A stretch of DNA of 64,000 nt. Origin: Gammaproteobacteria bacterium Ga0074134. GTDB taxonomy: Bacteria > Pseudomonadota > Gammaproteobacteria > Ga0077554 > Ga007554. The stretch covers positions 17,308 through 81,307 of the forward strand of contig LNEJ01000028.1 of assembly GCA_001464965.1 (NCBI GenBank). Direction: 5' to 3'. The notes under the pieces were generated by a model. It had not been told where the DNA came from, ran no database searches, and saw nothing but the letters and a program-made list of their open reading frames with translations. The translations under genes were made by a program, and so were the position numbers. Positions 28,129-36,456 of the stretch are shown here, one piece after another. The stretch's first letter is position 1, and each line of letters starts with the position of its first letter.

Positions 28129-29343
28129 ATGATAAAAAAATTCCTTGGCATGCACAAAGCGCGTGTGCCGGTGTTGTTGTATGGCACGTTCTTGATATTG
28201 TGCCAGGCAAGCGCTGCGCCTGGCGATACCGTTCAACCTTATGTGTCGGCCAGCGTTATCCATGACACTAATTTGTTTCGTCTCTCCAGCAGCAGAGACC
28301 CACGGCTTGTACTTGGAAGCGACAGCAAATCCGACACGATTAAGCGTGTAGAGGCGGGGTTGGCTGTGGATTATGCGGTTGGCCGCCAGCAGATTATATT
28401 GAAGGGAGGTGTCAATCAGAACTGGTTTGAGCGTTTTAGTTTTCTGAACTATGACGGTAGCGATGCACGTGCCACATGGAATTGGCAGTTTGGCAATTTG
28501 TGGCAGGGTGATCTCGGTTATTCCCATGGACGAACTCTTACATCCTTTACCCAGCTACAGGATCGGTTGCGGGCTATACAGACCCAGCAGTCGGCTTTTG
28601 GCAGCGCTGTCTACAAACTTGACCCTGATTGGCGTATTCGTGCCGGGGCTGGGTGGTCCAGCTTTAACTCGGGATTACCCCAAAGACGATTTTTTAATCG
28701 TGACGAGGCGTATGCTTCTGTGGGCATCATGCATATCAACGAAGCCAATAACTCCCTTGGCGTGGAAGTAAAACGTACTGAGGCTCGCTTCCCCGAGCGT
28801 GAGGTGACGCCCTTAAGTATCTTTGATAATGGCTATACACAAACGGAATTGAGTGCGGTCGCGGACTGGCGGTATACCGGACAATCGCGCTTTCAGGGTC
28901 GTTTAGGGTATACCCAGAGCCGCCATAAGCAGATTTCGACGCGTGACTTTAATGGTGTGACTGGACGGCTGGCATATGATTGGTCTGTCAGCGGGAAAAC
29001 CTTGCTTAACATGGCGTTGTGGAGGGAAGTTGGCGCGATAGACAATGTCGCTAGTACCTATGTTGCGACCAAGGGTGCCAGTCTTGGTGTCTCATGGTTT
29101 CCAGCCAGCAAAATATTCGTTAAAGGTGAAGCGGCTTATAAGTGGCATGATTTCACTGGTGTGGTGAACGCGGGGCCGCACCGCAAAGATGATGTCCGTA
29201 GCATCAGTGCGTCGCTTGGTTATACCCCAGCGAGCAATGTGCAGCTTTCTCTCGATGGCAAGGTGGAAAAACGCAGTTCAAACATCGCTTTCATCGATTA
29301 CGATTCCAACAATATTGCTGCAAGTGTAAAAATCGTTTTTTAA
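28129..29343 (+). CDS. epsL: EpsL-like outer-membrane beta-barrel of exopolysaccharide loci
   Basis: 404 residues with a signal peptide (LLYGTFLILCQASA, cleavage near residue 30) followed by alternating amphipathic strands and a terminal Phe (VKIVF), the outer-membrane barrel signature. The text PYVSASVIHDTNLFRLSS near the mature N-terminus and GGVNQNWFERFSFLNYDG are typical of the EpsL family found in XrtB/PEP-CTERM-associated polysaccharide operons, where it is thought to help export of the polymer. This assignment is from memory of the family pattern. It follows the sugar phosphotransferase; the other expected genes (chain-length regulator, polymerase, exporter) are absent here. Confidence 0.8.
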   Translation: MIKKFLGMHKARVPVLLYGTFLILCQASAAPGDTVQPYVSASVIHDTNLFRLSSSRDPRLVLGSDSKSDTIKRVEAGLAVDYAVGRQQIILKGGVNQNWFERFSFLNYDGSDARATWNWQFGNLWQGDLGYSHGRTLTSFTQLQDRLRAIQTQQSAFGSAVYKLDPDWRIRAGAGWSSFNSGLPQRRFFNRDEAYASVGIMHINEANNSLGVEVKRTEARFPEREVTPLSIFDNGYTQTELSAVADWRYTGQSRFQGRLGYTQSRHKQISTRDFNGVTGRLAYDWSVSGKTLLNMALWREVGAIDNVASTYVATKGASLGVSWFPASKIFVKGEAAYKWHDFTGVVNAGPHRKDDVRSISASLGYTPASNVQLSLDGKVEKRSSNIAFIDYDSNNIAASVKIVF

Positions 29344-29555
29344 ATGTGCTGATGTTCGTTGGTACTACGCGATACTTGGTGGGTTACGCAAGAAACGCAC
29401 TTGTGCCCTTTGGTAGCCGCTCACTCCATTTGGCATAGGTAAGCGCCATTTAGTGTTTGAACTCCAACTGGCTGACCTGCCGTCACGCTGATTCTCTCTT
29501 GTGTCCCCCGCTCATTTGGGGTAATTTTGACTTTTCCCGCATTTAGTTGAATCCA

Positions 29556-30431
29556 ATGAGCATACTGGTCAATAAAAACACTAAAGTCATTTGCCAAGGT
29601 TTTACCGGCAAGCAAGGCACTTTTCATTCCGAGCAGGCCCTTGCCTACGGCACCAATCTGGTGGGAGGGATTACCCCCGGCAAGGGTGGCCAAATGCACT
29701 TGGATAGGCCGGTATTCAACACCGTGCGCGATGCGGTGCGGGAGACGGGTGCGGATGCCAGCATGATCTATGTGCCCGCAGCTCATGCGGCGGATGCGAT
29801 ACTGGAGGCGGCGGATGCTGGTATCAAGGTCATTGCCTGTATCACCGAGGGGATTCCGGTGCAGGATATGCTCAAGGTCAAGGCGGCGCTATGTGCCTAT
29901 GATGCGCGTCTGATCGGTCCGAATTGCCCAGGATTGATCACTCCTGGTGAGTGCAAGATCGGCATCATGCCGGGCGCCATCCACATGCCGGGTGCTATCG
30001 GCATCGTGTCGCGCTCCGGTACGCTCACATATGAGGCGGTGCATCAGACCACGCTCAACGGTCTGGGGCAGAGCACATGCGTGGGCATAGGCGGGGATCC
30101 CATTCAGGGTATGAATTTCGTCGATTGCCTCTCATTGTTTGAGCAGGACCCCCAAACCAAGGGCATTATCATGGTGGGTGAGATCGGCGGCAGCGCCGAG
30201 GAAGAGGCGGCGGAGTTTGTCAAACATCACGTTACCAAGCCGGTGGTGGCCTATATCGCTGGCGTCACAGCTCCTCCCGGCAAGCGTATGGGGCATGCGG
30301 GCGCGATCATTTCCGGCGGCAAGGGTACGGCGGCGGAAAAATTCTCGGCATTGGAGGCGGCTGGGGTTGCTGTTGTGCATTCGCCTGCGGAGATGGGTGC
30401 GCGCATGCTGGCGTGTATTGTCAGTCAGTAA
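29556..30431 (+). CDS. sucD: Succinyl-CoA synthetase alpha subunit
   Basis: Alpha subunit of the TCA-cycle enzyme that makes ATP or GTP from succinyl-CoA. 291 residues: CoA-binding Rossmann part with [21 protein letters not shown] and GGITPGKGG, then [49 protein letters not shown]. The phosphorylated His lies in [14 protein letters not shown] near the C-terminus. The ATG at 29556 starts the conserved [14 protein letters not shown]; an upstream TTG at 29547 is not needed. The beta subunit gene sucC, which normally precedes sucD, is not here: the upstream gene is epsL. Downstream, nadE starts 88 nt away. Confidence 0.96.
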   Translation: MSILVNKNTKVICQGFTGKQGTFHSEQALAYGTNLVGGITPGKGGQMHLDRPVFNTVRDAVRETGADASMIYVPAAHAADAILEAADAGIKVIACITEGIPVQDMLKVKAALCAYDARLIGPNCPGLITPGECKIGIMPGAIHMPGAIGIVSRSGTLTYEAVHQTTLNGLGQSTCVGIGGDPIQGMNFVDCLSLFEQDPQTKGIIMVGEIGGSAEEEAAEFVKHHVTKPVVAYIAGVTAPPGKRMGHAGAIISGGKGTAAEKFSALEAAGVAVVHSPAEMGARMLACIVSQ

Positions 30432-30519
30432 CGTTGCAGGGTCAGGAGCCTGGCATTAACGATGAACGTCTGGCAACGCCTTGTATAGCAGATCTGCGAA
30501 GTGTAATTTTTGATAGGCA

Positions 30520-32166
30520 GTGATCGCATTGAACCCATCCTCGATTATCGCCCCCCCCCAGCTTCGTATCGCTATGGCCCAGCTCAATATGCGGGTTGGC
30601 GATGTTGCCGGCAATGCCGCGCAAGTTATTGCCGCTGCATGCCGGGCCCGCGATGAACTGCATGCCGACGCCATCGTGTTCCCCGAATTGACGTTGACCG
30701 GCTATCCGCCCGAGGATCTGTTGTTGCGGCCCGAGCTGCATAAGCGGGTGCTGCGTGGTCTGGAAGAGATCAAGCGTAAAATGTCCGGCATTGATGTGAT
30801 CGTCGGTTACCCTAGCCAGGAGTTGAGCGGGCTGCACAATTCCGCGTCCTTGATCCGTGACGGCAAAATTGTGGCTACCTATCACAAGCAGCATCTGCCT
30901 AATTACAGCGTGTTTGATGAGAAGCGCTACTTTCAGCCCGGCAGCAAGCCCTGTGTGGTGACTATCAAGGGCGTGCCTGTCGGCATCACCATCTGCGAGG
31001 ACATGTGGCATCCCGGGCCGATGAGGCAGGCGTTTGATGCGGGTGCGCGGCTGATGCTCAATCTCAATGCCTCGCCATTTCACATCAGCAAGGGGCGGGA
31101 GCGCGAGGAGGTGCTGCGGCAGCGTATCGGGGAAGGACGCATGCCGGTGATCTATGTGAATCTGGTGGGTGGCCAGGATGAGCTGGTCTTCGATGGGGAA
31201 TCCCTGGTTCTGGATGCTGATGGCGGCGTGGTGATGCGCGGGGCGCCCTTCGTCGAAGGGCTGTATCCAGTGGATTTCCGGGTGGATGAAAAGGTCACGC
31301 CCTTGCCGGGCGTGCATTACGCACCGCTTCCGGTGGAGGAGAGCGTATACAAGGCGCTGGTGCTGGGGGTGCGTGATTATATCGAGAAGAACGGTTTTCG
31401 CGGTGTGGTGATAGGCTCATCGGGCGGCATAGATTCGGCGCTGACCCTGGCGATTGCCGTTGACGCCATCGGCGCGGCGCGGGTGGAGGCGGTGATGATG
31501 CCGTCGCGCTATACCGCGCAAATGAGTCTGGATGACGCGCAGGCGCTGAGCGAGGCTCTGGGTATTGAGCATCACGTGATTTCCATCGAACCGGTGTTTC
31601 AGGGTTTTCTCGATAGCCTCAGGGAGGAGTTCGCGGGTGCCCCGGCCGATACCACAGAGGAAAATATCCAGGCGCGTTGCCGGGGCGTGATATTGATGGC
31701 GATCTCCAACAAAAAGCGCAAAATCGTGCTGACCACCGGCAACAAGAGCGAGATGGCGGTGGGTTATGCGACGCTTTATGGCGATATGGCGGGGGGGTTT
31801 GCGCCGATCAAGGATGTGCCCAAGACATTGGTTTACCGCTTGGCTGAATACCGCAATTCAATGGCCATGGTGATTCCGCGGCGTATTTTCGAGCGGCCGC
31901 CTACGGCTGAACTCGCGCCCGGCCAGAAAGACGAAGATTCCTTGCCGCCATACCCAATATTGGATACGATTCTGGCAATGTATATCGAACAGGATAAATC
32001 CTTGGAAGATATCGTTGCGGCAGGGCTTGATGAGGTTGTCGTGCAGCGCGTGATGGCGATGGTGAATCGCAACGAATACAAGCGCCGCCAGGCCCCGCCG
32101 GGCGTGAGGGTGACACGGCGGGCGTTCGGGCGTGACAGGCGTTATCCGATTACTGTGTTTTACTAA
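30520..32166 (+). CDS. nadE: Glutamine-dependent NAD+ synthetase
   Basis: Last step of NAD synthesis: amidates deamido-NAD using glutamine. The 548 residues hold an N-terminal nitrilase-type glutaminase domain (about 15-270) with Glu in FPELTLTGYPPEDLLLR, Lys in YHKQHLPNYSVFDEKRYF and the Cys nucleophile in GITICEDMWHPG. The C-terminal synthetase domain has the PP-loop GSSGGIDSALTLA and TGNKSEMAVGYATLYGDMAGG. Possible starts are GTG 30520 and TTG 30529; homologues begin just before LRIAMAQLN, so either fits. A run of nine C at 30551-30559 lies between these starts and the conserved region. glnB follows 26 nt later. Confidence 0.95.
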   Translation: MIALNPSSIIAPPQLRIAMAQLNMRVGDVAGNAAQVIAAACRARDELHADAIVFPELTLTGYPPEDLLLRPELHKRVLRGLEEIKRKMSGIDVIVGYPSQELSGLHNSASLIRDGKIVATYHKQHLPNYSVFDEKRYFQPGSKPCVVTIKGVPVGITICEDMWHPGPMRQAFDAGARLMLNLNASPFHISKGREREEVLRQRIGEGRMPVIYVNLVGGQDELVFDGESLVLDADGGVVMRGAPFVEGLYPVDFRVDEKVTPLPGVHYAPLPVEESVYKALVLGVRDYIEKNGFRGVVIGSSGGIDSALTLAIAVDAIGAARVEAVMMPSRYTAQMSLDDAQALSEALGIEHHVISIEPVFQGFLDSLREEFAGAPADTTEENIQARCRGVILMAISNKKRKIVLTTGNKSEMAVGYATLYGDMAGGFAPIKDVPKTLVYRLAEYRNSMAMVIPRRIFERPPTAELAPGQKDEDSLPPYPILDTILAMYIEQDKSLEDIVAAGLDEVVVQRVMAMVNRNEYKRRQAPPGVRVTRRAFGRDRRYPITVFY

Positions 32167-32177
32167 CGATTTTATAG

Positions 32178-32531
<354 letters not shown>

Positions 32532-32547
32532 TTTTGGGTGCTTGCCT

Positions 32548-32576
32548 TGAACGATTGCATCCCGTGCAATCGTTCA
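32548..32576 (+). terminator. Inverted repeat after glnB
   Basis: Perfect 12-bp arms TGAACGATTGCA and TGCAATCGTTCA around TCCCG, starting 17 nt after the glnB stop. No T tract follows, so it may be a stabilising stem or an inefficient terminator. Confidence 0.45.
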
Positions 32577-32603
32577 GGGCAAAACGGCAGTATTTTAGGG
32601 GAA

Positions 32604-32636
32604 GCTCTGAATAATTCCATCCGGAATTCTCAGAGC
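32604..32636. repeat. Hairpin repeat, family E copy 3
   Basis: GCTCTGAATAATTCCAT followed by CCGGAATTCTCAGAGC; the arms are almost perfect. Matches copies at 35-68 and 25998-26031. Confidence 0.65.
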
Positions 32637-32669
32637 AAGAAAAGAAAAAATGTGATTTTTTCTTTTCTT
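32637..32669. terminator. A/T-rich perfect hairpin between convergent glnB and nitroreductase
   Basis: Arms AAGAAAAGAAAAAAT and ATTTTTTCTTTTCTT around GTG, a perfect 15-bp stem between two convergent genes. It carries A and T runs on both strands and may end transcription in both directions, though it lacks a GC-rich stem. Confidence 0.4.
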
Positions 32670-32688
32670 CATTGTTCAATCACATGCT

Positions 32689-32707
32689 GTGATCGAACAG
32701 GTTCTTA
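32689..32707. repeat. Family-C element end fragment overlapping a stop codon
   Basis: GATCGAACAGGTTCTTA matches the right end of the family-C copy at 24594-24745. Read on the minus strand, its terminal TAA is the stop codon of the nitroreductase gene. Confidence 0.45.
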
Positions 32708-33226
32708 GCGGTATTTCACGACCTCATTCAGCTGCCGGCGCGGAGTCGGTTCTGGCGCCTCTGCCGGGTAGCCCACGCTGAGCATGGCTACCGGTTTCTT
32801 GCCTGGCTCGATATTCAATATCCTTTTTACTTCATCTTCATCAAAGGCGCCCACCCAGGTTGAACCCATGCCCGCCGCCACGACGGCGAGCTGGGTGTAG
32901 GCGGCGGCGATGGTGGTGTCCTGGAGGGTGTAGAGCGATTTGCCGCGTTCGCCGTAACGCTGCGCGGAGCGTTCGGGGTCGGCACAGAAAATCAGGCAGA
33001 TGGGCGCCTCGGAGAGGAATTCCTGGTTCCCGGCGGCACGGCTTAAAGCGTCGCGCTCTTCCTGGCTGCTGACAACAATTATTTGATAGGCCTGAAGATC
33101 ACCGGCGGAGGGTGCGGCGCAGGCCATTTCAAGTACCGCGTGGAGCTTTTCGCGTTCCACCGGCATATCCTTCCGGTATTTGCGTACCGAATGACGGTGG
33201 CGCACCGTCGCAAAGAAATCCCACAT
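32705..33226 (-). CDS. Nitroreductase family protein
   Basis: 173-residue flavoprotein of the nitroreductase superfamily, binding FMN and using NAD(P)H. The FMN-binding start RHSVRKYRKDMPVEREKL, the helix MACAAPSAGDLQAYQIIVV, AAYTQLAVVAAGMGSTWVGAF and the end VAMLSVGYPAEAP are typical. Substrate unknown: quinones, nitro compounds or others. It is the short form (most members are 170-220 residues). ATG at 33226 with AGAGAGGA upstream; only 15 nt separate it from bamD, so it is co-transcribed. The TAA stop lies at the end of a family-C fragment, so the original C-terminus may have been changed slightly. Confidence 0.92.
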   Translation of the reverse strand: MWDFFATVRHRHSVRKYRKDMPVEREKLHAVLEMACAAPSAGDLQAYQIIVVSSQEERDALSRAAGNQEFLSEAPICLIFCADPERSAQRYGERGKSLYTLQDTTIAAAYTQLAVVAAGMGSTWVGAFDEDEVKRILNIEPGKKPVAMLSVGYPAEAPEPTPRRQLNEVVKYR

Positions 33227-33241
33227 AGACAGATCCTCTCT

Positions 33242-34024
33242 TCAGTTTTTGACGACCAGATTTCTGACCTCGGCCAGATATGGATTTTGCGGATAATTCA
33301 GCGCCAGCACGCGCAGCGCATCGTTTGATAAATCGTTCATGCCGAGCAGCTTGTAGGCCTTGGCCATCACGCCTAGCGCATTTGGGATGACTGGGGTGGT
33401 GGGGTAATTCTCGATCACGTATTTGGTGCGGTTGGCGGCAGCGAGATATGCCCCACGCCGCATGTAATAGTCCGCAACATGCATTTCATACTGTGCAAGG
33501 TTGTTATACAGATATTGCATGCGTTGGGCGGCGTCCTGCGCGTACTTGCTGCTGGGGTAAAGTTTGATAAGTTGCGAGAAGTACTGGAGCGATTCGCGCG
33601 CGGCACGCGGGTCACGTTCGGAAGGATCTTGGCCGAAGGTGCGTTCTATCGTTCCTATGCCGCGATTGAAGCCGGATAAGCCCTTGACGTAATAGGCGTA
33701 GTCCACATTTGGATGGCGCGGATAGAGTTTGATGAAGTGATCGGCGGCGGCGACGGAGGAGTCGGGTTCATCGAATTTATAATACGCGTAGGCGATTTCC
33801 AACTGCGCCTGTTGGGCATAGGGGCCGAAGGGATAGCGGGAGATCAGTGTCTCGAAATCCTTGATGGATTTTTCATAGTTGCCGGCCTTGAGTTTTTCCT
33901 TGGCTCTGTCGTACAAGCGGTTAGCGGGCCAGTCCTTGGTCTCATCGTCTTTTTTCGACAGAGAGGTGCAGGCGCTGAAGCAAAAGGCGAAGAGTAGAAA
34001 GAGTAAAAGGTTACGGGAGCGCAT
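33242..34024 (-). CDS. bamD: Outer-membrane assembly lipoprotein BamD
   Basis: Essential lipoprotein of the BAM complex that works with BamA to fold and insert outer-membrane barrels. The 260 residues start with a lipoprotein signal (LLLFLLFAFCFSAC, acylated Cys19) and contain five TPR-like repeats, with family text YEKSIKDFETLISRYPFGPYAQQAQLEIAYAYYK, HPNVDYAYYVKGLSGF and YPSSKYAQDAAQRMQYLYNNLAQYEM. Ribosome site is weak. Position opposite rluD-pgeF matches E. coli, except that a BamD-like gene (34096-35217) is inserted between them and precedes bamD on the same strand by 71 nt. Confidence 0.96.
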   Translation of the reverse strand: MRSRNLLLFLLFAFCFSACTSLSKKDDETKDWPANRLYDRAKEKLKAGNYEKSIKDFETLISRYPFGPYAQQAQLEIAYAYYKFDEPDSSVAAADHFIKLYPRHPNVDYAYYVKGLSGFNRGIGTIERTFGQDPSERDPRAARESLQYFSQLIKLYPSSKYAQDAAQRMQYLYNNLAQYEMHVADYYMRRGAYLAAANRTKYVIENYPTTPVIPNALGVMAKAYKLLGMNDLSNDALRVLALNYPQNPYLAEVRNLVVKN

Positions 34025-34095
34025 AATGTCAGATGTATTTGTATGTCATAGCAGGTTGAGTGGGAAGTGGCATGAGGTGGCGGCGTTGATCCATG

Positions 34096-35217
34096 CTATC
34101 GCGCCTCGCCGGCCTTTTTAATAGACTCATGGATACCCCTGATGCCGCGTACCCATGGTTTTGCAGTATTCATGTTTTTTGGCAGATCCTTTGCTGCTTC
34201 TTTGGCTGCATCCTCTGTGGAGTAGACTCCGTATAGCAGGGAGTACATGCCGTGGCTGCCCCGGAAATAGGATACCTTGTGCAGGAGATTAGGGTTTTTT
34301 TTGATGAAATTTAACAGCGCGGACTCATCTGTCGTGCTCGATAACTGAATGGTGTAATGTGCCGGATTTTGCGCCAGCAGCCAGGTTTCGCGTTGTATTG
34401 TATCGTCACGATCAGGTGTGACGGCTGCCGTGACAGGTTGAGAAGTGGGGGTGGATACGGTAGGGGCTGGCGCGCTTGGTTGTGCCAATACCGAAGCCTG
34501 TGGCGTTTTGTCGCTTTGGGCCGCATTGGCTCGTGTCATGATTGCGAGTGCATCTGCAATGGCGGGTGATTGCTGGTAGTTGTCGAGTATATATTTGGCG
34601 CGGGCCGCAGCATTGCCGTTGTCCCCTTGTTCCAGAAAGTATTTGGCCATATTCAACTCGTGCTGGGCCATCGTGTTGCGCAGCAGCAGCATGCGCTGAG
34701 CCGCATCCTTGGCAAACCGGCTGGCCGGGAAGCCTTGCAAGAGTTCCGCGAAATATTGAAATGCGAGACGTGCCTGCGCGGAATCCTGTGGTGTGGCGCT
34801 CGCGGGTTTTACGGCTTCGAGAGTGCTGACCCCTTTCTGAAAGGCAACCAGTCCCCGTTCGTAGTAGGCATAGTCTACATGGGGATGAGTGGGATTTTTG
34901 GCGATAAACTGCTCTGCCATGCCCACCGCTGCATTGGTCTGGCCGCGCTGGTGGATTCCAGTGGCGGCGTCCAACAGCGCTTGCTGGACATGGTTGGCCA
35001 ATGGATAACGTACCGTGAGGGTTTCGAGGCGGTCTGCGGCACGCTCATAATCACCCGCCAGGAGCGCCGCCTTGCCATCGTTATACAGTTGCACATCGCT
35101 CCAGTCTTTGGCGCTGTCACGCTGGGGAGACTGGCTCGTGACTGTCGCGGGGGCGGCGGCGCAGCCGGTGAGGATAAATAATAGTAAAGCGAAGTAGTGC
35201 AGGTTCATCAGACGCAT
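34096..35217 (-). CDS. BamD-like lipoprotein with C-terminal SPOR domain
   Basis: 373 residues, a paralogue of the adjacent bamD. Lipobox LTGC (Cys19) follows a short signal. Residues 35-240 carry BamD-like TPR repeats aligned to the neighbour: DYERAADRLETLTVRYPLANHVQQAL, HPHVDYAYYERGLVAFQKG, ASRFAKDAAQRMLLLRNTMAQHELNMAKYFLEQGD. A Pro/Thr/Ser linker (245-285) leads to a SPOR-like domain (about 290-365): HYTIQLSSTTDESALLNFI, MYSLLYGVYSTEDAAKEA and LPKNMNTAKPWVRGI, the last resembling DamX. SPOR domains bind denuded glycan strands at the division site. Starts ATG 35217 or 35208; the only ribosome-like string, TAGGAT, lies in the family-B element immediately upstream. Function not described to my knowledge. 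Confidence 0.88.
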   Translation of the reverse strand: MRLMNLHYFALLLFILTGCAAAPATVTSQSPQRDSAKDWSDVQLYNDGKAALLAGDYERAADRLETLTVRYPLANHVQQALLDAATGIHQRGQTNAAVGMAEQFIAKNPTHPHVDYAYYERGLVAFQKGVSTLEAVKPASATPQDSAQARLAFQYFAELLQGFPASRFAKDAAQRMLLLRNTMAQHELNMAKYFLEQGDNGNAAARAKYILDNYQQSPAIADALAIMTRANAAQSDKTPQASVLAQPSAPAPTVSTPTSQPVTAAVTPDRDDTIQRETWLLAQNPAHYTIQLSSTTDESALLNFIKKNPNLLHKVSYFRGSHGMYSLLYGVYSTEDAAKEAAKDLPKNMNTAKPWVRGIRGIHESIKKAGEAR

Positions 35218-35218
35218 T

Positions 35219-35458
35219 ATCCTAGAAACGGCAGCTGGACGGTGTGGAGTGTGCGGTTTTCAGGGTGCAGGGCAAGGCGCAACGACGCGGAATGGTTGTT
35301 CCATTCCAAGGAGTTGCAACGCTGCCATGTGCACTGAAAAGTGTGCAATCCACACCGTAGCGGCCGCACCAAACAGGTGAATCCGCAGAGCATGATGAAG
35401 CCAGTTGAAAACATATTGCTATCCGTTCAAAGAAGCGGTCAACTGCCGTTTTTAGGAT
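35219..35458. repeat. Terminal-inverted-repeat element, family B copy 1
   Basis: 240 bp with ends ATCCTAGAAACGGCAG and CTGCCGTTTTTAGGAT. The interior AGGGCAAGGCGCAACGACGC, GTTGTTCCATTCCAAGGAG and CACCAAACAGGTGAATCCGC recurs at 44063-44304. No gene inside. It fills the divergent gap between the BamD-SPOR gene and rluD, so the promoters of both must lie in or beside it. Confidence 0.8.
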
Positions 35459-35493
35459 TATACTGGTTATCCACTAGCGAGTCTTTCCAAATT

Positions 35494-36456
35494 ATGTCCA
35501 GCACCGAGCATTTATCTTCCAGGATTCCCCATGAAATGGCTGGCATGCGCCTGGATCAGGCGTTGGCCGAGCTGTTTTCAGACTATTCGCGCGCGCGCCT
35601 GCAACAGTGGATACGCGACGGGCAGGTGACGGTCGACGCCCAGCAGTTGCGGGCCAAGGACAAGGTGCTGGGGGGGGAGCGCGTTGATGTGATGGCGACG
35701 CTGGAGGATGAAGTGTCATCGCAGCCGCAGCGGATTCCTCTGGAGGTGCTCTATGAGGACGAGGCGTTGCTGGTGATCAACAAGCCTGCCGGGCTGGTGG
35801 TCCATCCGGCGGCGGGTAACCCTGATGGCACGATGCTCAATGCGCTGTTGCATCACGCTCCGGAACTGGTCAGCGTGCCGCGCGCGGGGATTGTGCACCG
35901 TCTGGACAAGGAAACCAGCGGCCTGCTGGTGGTGGCGCGTACCCTCAAGGCGCAGACCCATCTGGTGCAGCAGCTTCAGGAGCGTGCTTTCGAGCGTGAA
36001 TACGAGGCGGTAGCGGTGGGGGTGATGCTCTCCGGCGGCAGCGTAGACGCCGCAATCGGGCGCCACCCCGTGGACCGCAAGCGCATGGCGGTGACCCAGC
36101 GCGGCAGGCCGGCGGTGACTCATTACCGTGTCGCGGAGCGTTTCCGCGCCCACACCCATGTCCGGGTGCAACTGGAAACCGGGCGCACCCACCAGATCCG
36201 CGTTCATATGGCGCATATCCGGTATCCGTTGCTTGGCGATCCCGTGTATGGCGGGCGCTTGCGCATCCCGCCGCAGAGCAGCGAACAATTCACCGAAGCC
36301 CTGCGCAATTTCAGGCGCCAGGCCCTGCACGCCGTGCGTCTGGGGCTGACCCATCCCGAGAGCGGTGAAGCAATGCAGTGGCAGGCGCCGCTGCCCGCCG
36401 ACATGGAGTATCTGCTGCATGTTCTGCGAGAAGACAATACCGCTCATGAGCAATGA
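35494..36456 (+). CDS. rluD: 23S rRNA pseudouridine synthase RluD
   Basis: Converts uridines in helix 69 of 23S rRNA (1911, 1915, 1917 in E. coli) to pseudouridine. The 320 residues have an N-terminal S4 RNA-binding domain (GMRLDQALAELFSDYSRARL, WIRDGQVTV) and the RluA-type catalytic domain with INKPAGLVVHPAAGNPDGT and the catalytic Asp138 in GIVHRLDKETSGLLV, then LETGRTHQIRVHMAHIRYPLLGD. The frame is open 51 codons further upstream, through the family-B element, but the conserved start is the ATG at 35494. Ends 11 nt inside pgeF. Gene order rluD-pgeF opposite bamD is conserved. Confidence 0.94.
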   Translation: MSSTEHLSSRIPHEMAGMRLDQALAELFSDYSRARLQQWIRDGQVTVDAQQLRAKDKVLGGERVDVMATLEDEVSSQPQRIPLEVLYEDEALLVINKPAGLVVHPAAGNPDGTMLNALLHHAPELVSVPRAGIVHRLDKETSGLLVVARTLKAQTHLVQQLQERAFEREYEAVAVGVMLSGGSVDAAIGRHPVDRKRMAVTQRGRPAVTHYRVAERFRAHTHVRVQLETGRTHQIRVHMAHIRYPLLGDPVYGGRLRIPPQSSEQFTEALRNFRRQALHAVRLGLTHPESGEAMQWQAPLPADMEYLLHVLREDNTAHEQ

